Below are positions 61,001 through 64,000 of a stretch of DNA of 64,000 bases, in pieces. Below the pieces are notes generated by a model. It did not search any database. It was not told the origin of the DNA and saw only the letters and a list, made by a program, of their open reading frames with translations. Position numbers and translations under genes: made by a program. Each line of letters opens with the position of its first letter. Position 1 is the first letter of the stretch. Origin of the DNA: an uncultured Bacilli bacterium (GTDB taxonomy: Bacteria; Bacillota_I; Bacilli_A; RF39; UBA660); contig CAKPHH010000005.1 of NCBI GenBank assembly GCA_934157235.1, forward strand, positions 38,300 through 102,299. The letters run 5' to 3'.

Positions 61001-61579
61001 GGCGGAGGAGGCGGCTACTCTGGCGGCGGAGGAGGCGGTGCCCCAACAACAACTCCAGAGCAAGATACAAAGCCAGAAGAAGATACTACTCCAACAACAA
61101 CCCCAGAGCAAGAAACAGACCCACCAAATAATCAAGGTGAAGTAATAAACAGCGGTGGAAATGGAGGCAACAACTTTTCTGGAGAGGGTATGACTTTTGA
61201 TGAACCAGATGACGTTGAAATATTAGATGATGTAGACATAGGAGAAGACCTTGACTCTGAAGATTCAATTATAACAATTCCTACTACAATAAAAGGTACT
61301 ACAACAGGAAAGACAAAGAGCAGTAGCTCAGCAGCGCTACCAATACTTGGTGCATTAGGAGTAGCTGCAGCAGCTGGTGTAGGTGCTAAAGTGTACATGG
61401 ATAATAAAGCTAATAATGAAAATGAAGATGAAGAGTTTGAAGATTATGAAGAAAATGGGGATATAAATGCAGAAGAGTGGTCAGACGATAATATGGATTC
61501 ACCAGCAGATGATGACAGTTATCTAATGTATGACACAAAGAGCATAGATGACCTAGAACAAGGAACAGGCGAAATCTAG
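58067..61579 (+). CDS. Giant T7SS-associated surface/effector-like protein, module copy 1
   Basis: 1170 aa; SD TTAGGAGGA. Residues 1-90 are LXG/ESX-like helical. About 90-290 contain glycine/alanine-rich hydrophobic segments (GTLNLLDGALGVVEGLFDG; GLSMLGGGIVGNAAKG). About 300-920 form a very long Ala/Glu/Lys helix with 8-residue repeats. About 950-1020 are Thr/Pro/Gly-rich (GGGGGGYSGGGGGG), followed by a spacer, a membrane helix (ALPILGALGVAAAAGVGAKV, near 1105-1125) and an acidic tail ending SYLMYD...LEQGTGEI. No recognisable toxin domain. The C-terminal TM and tail recur in the gene at 62591. Either a stalk-like surface protein or a type VII substrate. Confidence 0.65.
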   Translation: MSDSFVYRPTKVKSALDSMTGAVDSLSSAITSLSNVSSALGGVELFDSGASTALIDSASAGVNNIGVNLTSAAGIIVSNIQKVQDFVEPKGWQKVLGTIGMGTLNLLDGALGVVEGLFDGVFSLVGAGCLALGWDSAAKSMFDLAAVDVVGDKMFGGAYNYLDQYSIYSHDSTAANIIKGVGSVAAYVGLSMLGGGIVGNAAKGTGKLAAKLATEGGKRVGRMAFEAASSGLAGMGRGTSTALREGMSYEEALKAGGREAGVEAAGEILIGGAVDKVGDFIKAARAGKAAVKTGAEVIQETGEKLAKESIETSAQKAGEAAAKNITSEAAEKATKELTETATTEAYKNLGEKMVRENAEVLARRAAEKAGTEITEEAIQKAGNEAVERVAKRAVEKAGTELTEEAAQRVGNEAFEKLGRKAAEQLTPDVTGKIVKDAIGDTSVESFEKFVKDGVEKQVQAGIAESGQKGLETVFTKASADFTGAEVERMTKQILGNPDELVKQLGEFAKANKVPIATNLKDVAATAVKEAHERIQKEAYKGLVEKSAKEISEKAAREAGEKAIRKDAEKAAREAAKKDGTKITEEALKDAGDKALRNAGDKGIQEAGEKAIKEAEEKALKEAQEKALKEAGDKGVREAGEKALKETGDDAIEKIGEKAVADASEAEVKDAAKKVMDEVGEDVFENSSKSQIKKAGEAAIAKEAQEKAIKDAGEKAILQEAEEKALKEAQEKAAKEAEEALIKRQVKESAEAAAKEEAEAAIKQYTKEGIQEAGEKAIKDATAEEIEKAGKEAYKTAAEAALKKEQEEATKKGLKGAVERIFKKGEKEISETAIQEVSEKSLKEAAEKMAKETGTSVAEAEAKLIKEAGEKAIREKAEKEAMEAAAEYFKKDAVAAAKDAVYKAVPTKGEKFLNNVGKAAGMYIEGRRTFELEQGNVMPSLFGGGTTSADDTITGELPSDTADGTAGDPNGTDGYPNGGGGGGGYSGGGGGGAPTTTPEQDTKPEEDTTPTTTPEQETDPPNNQGEVINSGGNGGNNFSGEGMTFDEPDDVEILDDVDIGEDLDSEDSIITIPTTIKGTTTGKTKSSSSAALPILGALGVAAAAGVGAKVYMDNKANNENEDEEFEDYEENGDINAEEWSDDNMDSPADDDSYLMYDTKSIDDLEQGTGEI
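59700..60300 (+). repeat. Octapeptide (24-nt) repeats in the giant protein
   Basis: Successive octads such as EKAIKEAE, EKALKEAQ, EKALKEAG, DKGVREAG, EKALKETG, DDAIEKIG, EKAVADAS. Consensus is (D/E)KAhKEAx. Repeats are diverged at codon level, so the array is old. A longer 28-residue unit (KAGTE-[IL]-TEEA...GNEA) is duplicated at 59161-59330. Confidence 0.85.
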
Positions 61580-61580
61580 A

Positions 61581-61637
61581 ATTTTGAAAGGAGAAAAGTA
61601 AAATGAAAGAAAGATTTTTACCAATAGGTTCAGTAGT
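61581..61637 (+). repeat. 57-nt direct repeat, copy 1 (identical to 63936-63992)
   Basis: Covers the spacer after the large gene, the SD GAAAGGAG and the first 12 codons of the DUF4176 gene. It is base-for-base the same as 63936-63992. Confidence 0.95.
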
Positions 61638-61938
61638 ATTACTAAAAGGTGGAAAAAAAGAAGTAATGATAACAAGTTATTGTATTTTCCCAACAAACAT
61701 ACAAATTGTAGATGGTAAAGCAGTAAAACCAGAACGCAAAATGTATGAATATGGGGGATGTACATATCCAGAAGGAATTTTAGACAGTAACTTAGCTTGT
61801 GCATTTAATCATGACCAAATTGAAACAATTTGCCATTTAGGATACGAAACAGAAAAAGAAAAAGAATTTGTTGGAATTCTAAATGCTAATTATGAAGTTT
61901 ATAAGAAAAAATATGAAAATAATGAACCAATGAATTAA
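61603..61938 (+). CDS. DUF4176 protein, module copy 1
   Basis: 111 aa; SD GAAAGGAG. Begins KERFLPIGSVVLLKGGKKEVMITSYC (in the family form RFLPIGTVVLLKG) and contains YEYGGCTYPEGIL and INxDQIxxICxLGY-like FNHDQIETICHLGY. DUF4176 genes are found in type VII secretion loci of Firmicutes beside LXG toxins. Small, cytoplasmic, role unknown. Its presence is the best family-level evidence that this region is T7SS-related. Confidence 0.85.
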   Translation: MKERFLPIGSVVLLKGGKKEVMITSYCIFPTNIQIVDGKAVKPERKMYEYGGCTYPEGILDSNLACAFNHDQIETICHLGYETEKEKEFVGILNANYEVYKKKYENNEPMN

Positions 61939-61977
61939 TCATAAATCAAAATTATTCATATATAAGCAAAATAAAAA

Positions 61978-62011
61978 AACGTAAACACACCTCATGTTTA
62001 CGTTTTTTTAA
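61978..62011 (+). terminator. Terminator closing module copy 1
   Basis: AACGTAAACA / TGTTTACGTT stem, CACCTCA loop, T-tract. The rest of the 232-nt gap holds the next promoter and nothing else that I see. Confidence 0.88.
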
Positions 62012-62107
62012 TAATTTATAAAATTAAAATAGCAAGCAATTTATTTAACATCAATAATATAGAGTCAACTTTCAATCTAAATTTTCAATCATCATACCAA
62101 TGATGAC

Positions 62108-62136
62108 TTGAATATTTTTCTCATAAATAGTATTAT
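62108..62136 (+). promoter_or_regulatory. Promoter of module copy 2
   Basis: TTGAAT (62108-62113), 17 nt, TATTAT (62131-62136), followed by AGAGGTGAGT and ATG 62171. Confidence 0.6.
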
Positions 62137-62170
62137 ATATATAAGAATAGTAAGATAAAGAGGTGAGTAA

Positions 62171-62569
62171 ATGGGACTACTAGGAGGAAGAAAATGGTGC
62201 GGGTATTGTCTAAAAAGTTTTCCAGTGATTGACATGGATGAAGTGGAAAAGGCAATTAGCAAAGTGCATGGAGCTATTTCTAATGTAAGTAGTGCAGAAG
62301 AAACTTTAAAAACAGCCAAAAATAATTGTGGTAAAGATGCAATGAAGTTTGGTGCTGGTGAATATGCATCAATGGAAAGCTATATGGATGCTTTGATTAG
62401 TGAAGCTAACAGTATACAAATAGATGGTGATAGTATTTGTGAATCGATATATAGTCAAGCTCAAGCAGAACATAATAAACAAGAGGCAGAATATAATGCT
62501 CATGTAAAAGCCTGCGCAGAAGAATATAGAAAAAGAATTGAAGCAATTTCTAATCGACGAGAAAATTGA
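62171..62569 (+). CDS. Small four-cysteine helical protein, module copy 2
   Basis: 132 aa; SD GAGGTGAG. Paralogue of the gene at 57662: WCGYCLKSFP (CxxC near residue 10-13), KNNCGKDAM near 55, VKACAEEYRK near 117. Otherwise strongly diverged; it keeps a helical profile and a charged end. Sits before a large protein exactly as copy 1 does. Confidence 0.6.
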   Translation: MGLLGGRKWCGYCLKSFPVIDMDEVEKAISKVHGAISNVSSAEETLKTAKNNCGKDAMKFGAGEYASMESYMDALISEANSIQIDGDSICESIYSQAQAEHNKQEAEYNAHVKACAEEYRKRIEAISNRREN

Positions 62570-62590
62570 TAAAAAGGAGGAATATGATAG

Positions 62591-63934
62591 ATGAATTCTG
62601 GTAACGTAGAATTAAATTATAATGAAGAAAAAGTAGGCAAAGCTTTAGCAAGTTTAAGAAATGCTAGAAACGATCTTAAAGAACATATATTTACCGGATT
62701 TAAAGCTGCAGCTAATGCAGTAGGGTCAATATCATCATTTACAAATGCTGGTGCCTATAAAGCAAGAGTAGAACAGTTAGCTGCTAGAACATCAACAGTA
62801 AGTGATAAAATATCCGATGGCATAAGTGTTATAACCGAATGTAAAACAGTAATAGATAACTTCTTATCAGATAATACATGGTTTGCAGATACTATGATGA
62901 CATTTACTGGTTTTCTTCAAGGTGGGATAATGCCTGGTGAAATAGTAGTAGATGGGCTATTATATGATGCAGCAGCATTATTTAAACTAATTGGTGGAAG
63001 TTCTAATTTTTTAGGATTTGGAACTTTTTCATCCAAATTAGTTGAATTAGGTGAGTATGATTTTAGTGGAAACTTAGCCAGTGGATCCTATGATTATTTT
63101 GAACGCTTTAGTAGCATTGATCGAAATAGTACACAAGTTCAAATTGCTAAATATGCCGGTGGAATAACAACTACAGCCGCAACTATTATATTAGCCCCAC
63201 AAACAGCCCCAGCATTAATCAAATTAACATTTGCAGCAGGAGCTGGACATGTAATGCATGAAACAGGAATTGTATCATCCAAAGCTCCAGAAGAGCAAGA
63301 TGTAACTGGTACACTACCAGCGCCAAGTGAACCGCCACAAGAAACTCCAGGTAATTATAGAGATCCAGGAGACTATGATTATCCAGGAGATGTGCCAGTA
63401 ACAAGTAGTCCAACAACTCCAAGTACGCAACCTACAGAACCTGTGACTACTCCAACAACTCAAGCTCCTCCTAGTGAGCCATTTACACCAAGCACTACCT
63501 CACCAACTATTGATAAACCAAATTATACTCCGCCAACAGAAGATATAGCAGGTGAAGGAATGCAGCTTGAAGATGACACGGGAACATTAGAACATAATGA
63601 AATTGATGAGCCATCTGATGAAATTATAAGTATTTCTACTACAATAAAAAGTAAAAACACAGCTGAAAATTATAAGTCCAAAGCAGCACCAGTATTGGGC
63701 GCCTTAGGTATATCAGCTGCAGCGGGTATTGGTGCTAAAGTGTACATGGATAGTAAGGCAAATAATACTAATGATGAGGATGATGAAGAATATAATGAAT
63801 ATGAGAATAGTGAAGCAACTGCCAATGAATGGAGCAACGATGAAATAGAAGATACAACAGATAACGACGAAAGTTATTTGATGTATGATAAAAAAAGTTT
63901 AGACAACCTTGAACAGGGAACTAGCGAAATTTAA
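62591..63934 (+). CDS. Large T7SS-associated surface/effector-like protein, module copy 2
   Basis: 447 aa; SD AAAAGGAGG. Helical N-terminal domain (1-95), hydrophobic region (about 95-230) including SYDYFERFSSIDRNSTQVQIAKYAGG, which aligns with YNYLDQYSIYSHDSTAANIIKG of copy 1. A Pro/Thr/Ser-rich spacer (about 235-330) follows, then a membrane helix (APVLGALGISAAAGIGAKVYMD) and an acidic tail ending SYLMYD...LEQGTSEI. The octad stalk of copy 1 is absent. It is a short form of the same protein family. Confidence 0.65.
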   Translation: MNSGNVELNYNEEKVGKALASLRNARNDLKEHIFTGFKAAANAVGSISSFTNAGAYKARVEQLAARTSTVSDKISDGISVITECKTVIDNFLSDNTWFADTMMTFTGFLQGGIMPGEIVVDGLLYDAAALFKLIGGSSNFLGFGTFSSKLVELGEYDFSGNLASGSYDYFERFSSIDRNSTQVQIAKYAGGITTTAATIILAPQTAPALIKLTFAAGAGHVMHETGIVSSKAPEEQDVTGTLPAPSEPPQETPGNYRDPGDYDYPGDVPVTSSPTTPSTQPTEPVTTPTTQAPPSEPFTPSTTSPTIDKPNYTPPTEDIAGEGMQLEDDTGTLEHNEIDEPSDEIISISTTIKSKNTAENYKSKAAPVLGALGISAAAGIGAKVYMDSKANNTNDEDDEEYNEYENSEATANEWSNDEIEDTTDNDESYLMYDKKSLDNLEQGTSEI

Positions 63935-63935
63935 G

Positions 63936-63992
63936 ATTTTGAAAGGAGAAAAGTAAAATGAAAGAAAGATTTTTACCAATAGGTTCAGTAGT
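63936..63992 (+). repeat. 57-nt direct repeat, copy 2
   Basis: Identical to 61581-61637, at a distance of 2355 nt. Confidence 0.95.
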
Positions 63993-64000
63993 TCTACTAA
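63958..64000 (+). CDS. DUF4176 protein, module copy 2 (3' end outside window)
   Basis: Only the first 14 codons are in the window: ATG 63958 after GAAAGGAG, reading KERFLPIGSVVLL as in copy 1. The module structure (small Cys protein, large protein, DUF4176) is therefore repeated in full order. Confidence 0.8.
   Translation, partial: MKERFLPIGSVVLL

Noticed and set aside
58067..61579. Polymorphic toxin with C-terminal nuclease/NADase domain
   Set aside because: The C-terminus is a TM helix and acidic tail; no toxin motif or adjacent immunity-type gene is recognised.

Overview
The window is AT-rich DNA (about 30% G+C by eye) from a Gram-positive Bacilli-type chromosome. Shine-Dalgarno sites of the GGAGG/AGGTG kind are nearly universal, and TTGACA/TATAAT promoters, T-box leaders and short stem-plus-T-tract terminators are common. 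TGA is used as a stop and Trp is read as TGG, so this is the standard code and not the mycoplasma code. A set of endospore genes is present: sigG, yunB, a ylmC/ymxH-type gene, spoVID-ysxE, spoIVFA-spoIVFB, yutH-like and prsW-like. Their order follows Bacillus subtilis closely. I infer an uncultured, probably gut-associated, spore-forming or recently spore-forming Bacilli lineage. That placement is inference, not a database match.

Region 1 (1-16680) is a long co-directional cluster joining Tad/type IV pilus motor genes (CpaF ATPase, TadB, TadC, TadZ-like protein, pilin-like small proteins) to the core of a type IV secretion system. The T4SS parts are two VirB2-like proteins, a VirB6/TrbL-like channel protein, PrgI, a VirB4 split into two genes, a SpoIID+C39 wall-remodelling protein and a VirD4 coupling protein. 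A lectin-like surface protein ends the cluster. I see no relaxase, integrase or replication gene, so it looks like a resident chromosomal secretion or adhesion machine and not a conjugative element.

Region 2 (16.7-40.4 kb) is mostly housekeeping and sporulation. In order it holds rhodanese, a DedA/TVP38-like protein, rmuC, trpS with a tryptophan T-box (minus strand), tig, lon, spoVID-ysxE, a PerR-like regulator with a perfect palindromic box, rubrerythrin, a three-gene group of unknown small proteins, a U32/RlhA-like protein, trmL, a TtcA-like protein, sigG behind an RBS-occluding hairpin, ylmC, yunB, yutD-like, a DUF1292 protein, a coiled-coil protein, a tnpB remnant, yutH-like, yutI (NifU-like) and an S1-domain protein.

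Region 3 (40.4-54.7 kb) begins with two tRNA operons (Val-Thr-Tyr-Gln-Lys-Leu and Ser-fMet-Asp-Phe-Arg-Pro). An orphan MvaI/BcnI-type restriction endonuclease follows, then a D,D-carboxypeptidase, a phosphoesterase, an FAD enzyme, a cyclophilin lipoprotein and dCMP deaminase. The region ends with the block valS (valine T-box), SpoIIB-like, radC, mreC, mreD, spoIVFA, spoIVFB and tRNA-Ala. Both radC and spoIVFB appear to lack a standard start codon and probably initiate at ATT.

Region 4 (54.8-64 kb) holds a PrsW-like protease and a glycosyltransferase, followed by a type VII-secretion-like effector locus. Two small ESX-sized proteins are followed by a repeated module: a small four-cysteine protein, a large secreted or membrane-anchored protein with a fixed acidic C-terminus, and a DUF4176 protein. 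The module occurs twice and the second copy runs off the window. No EssC ATPase is visible here.
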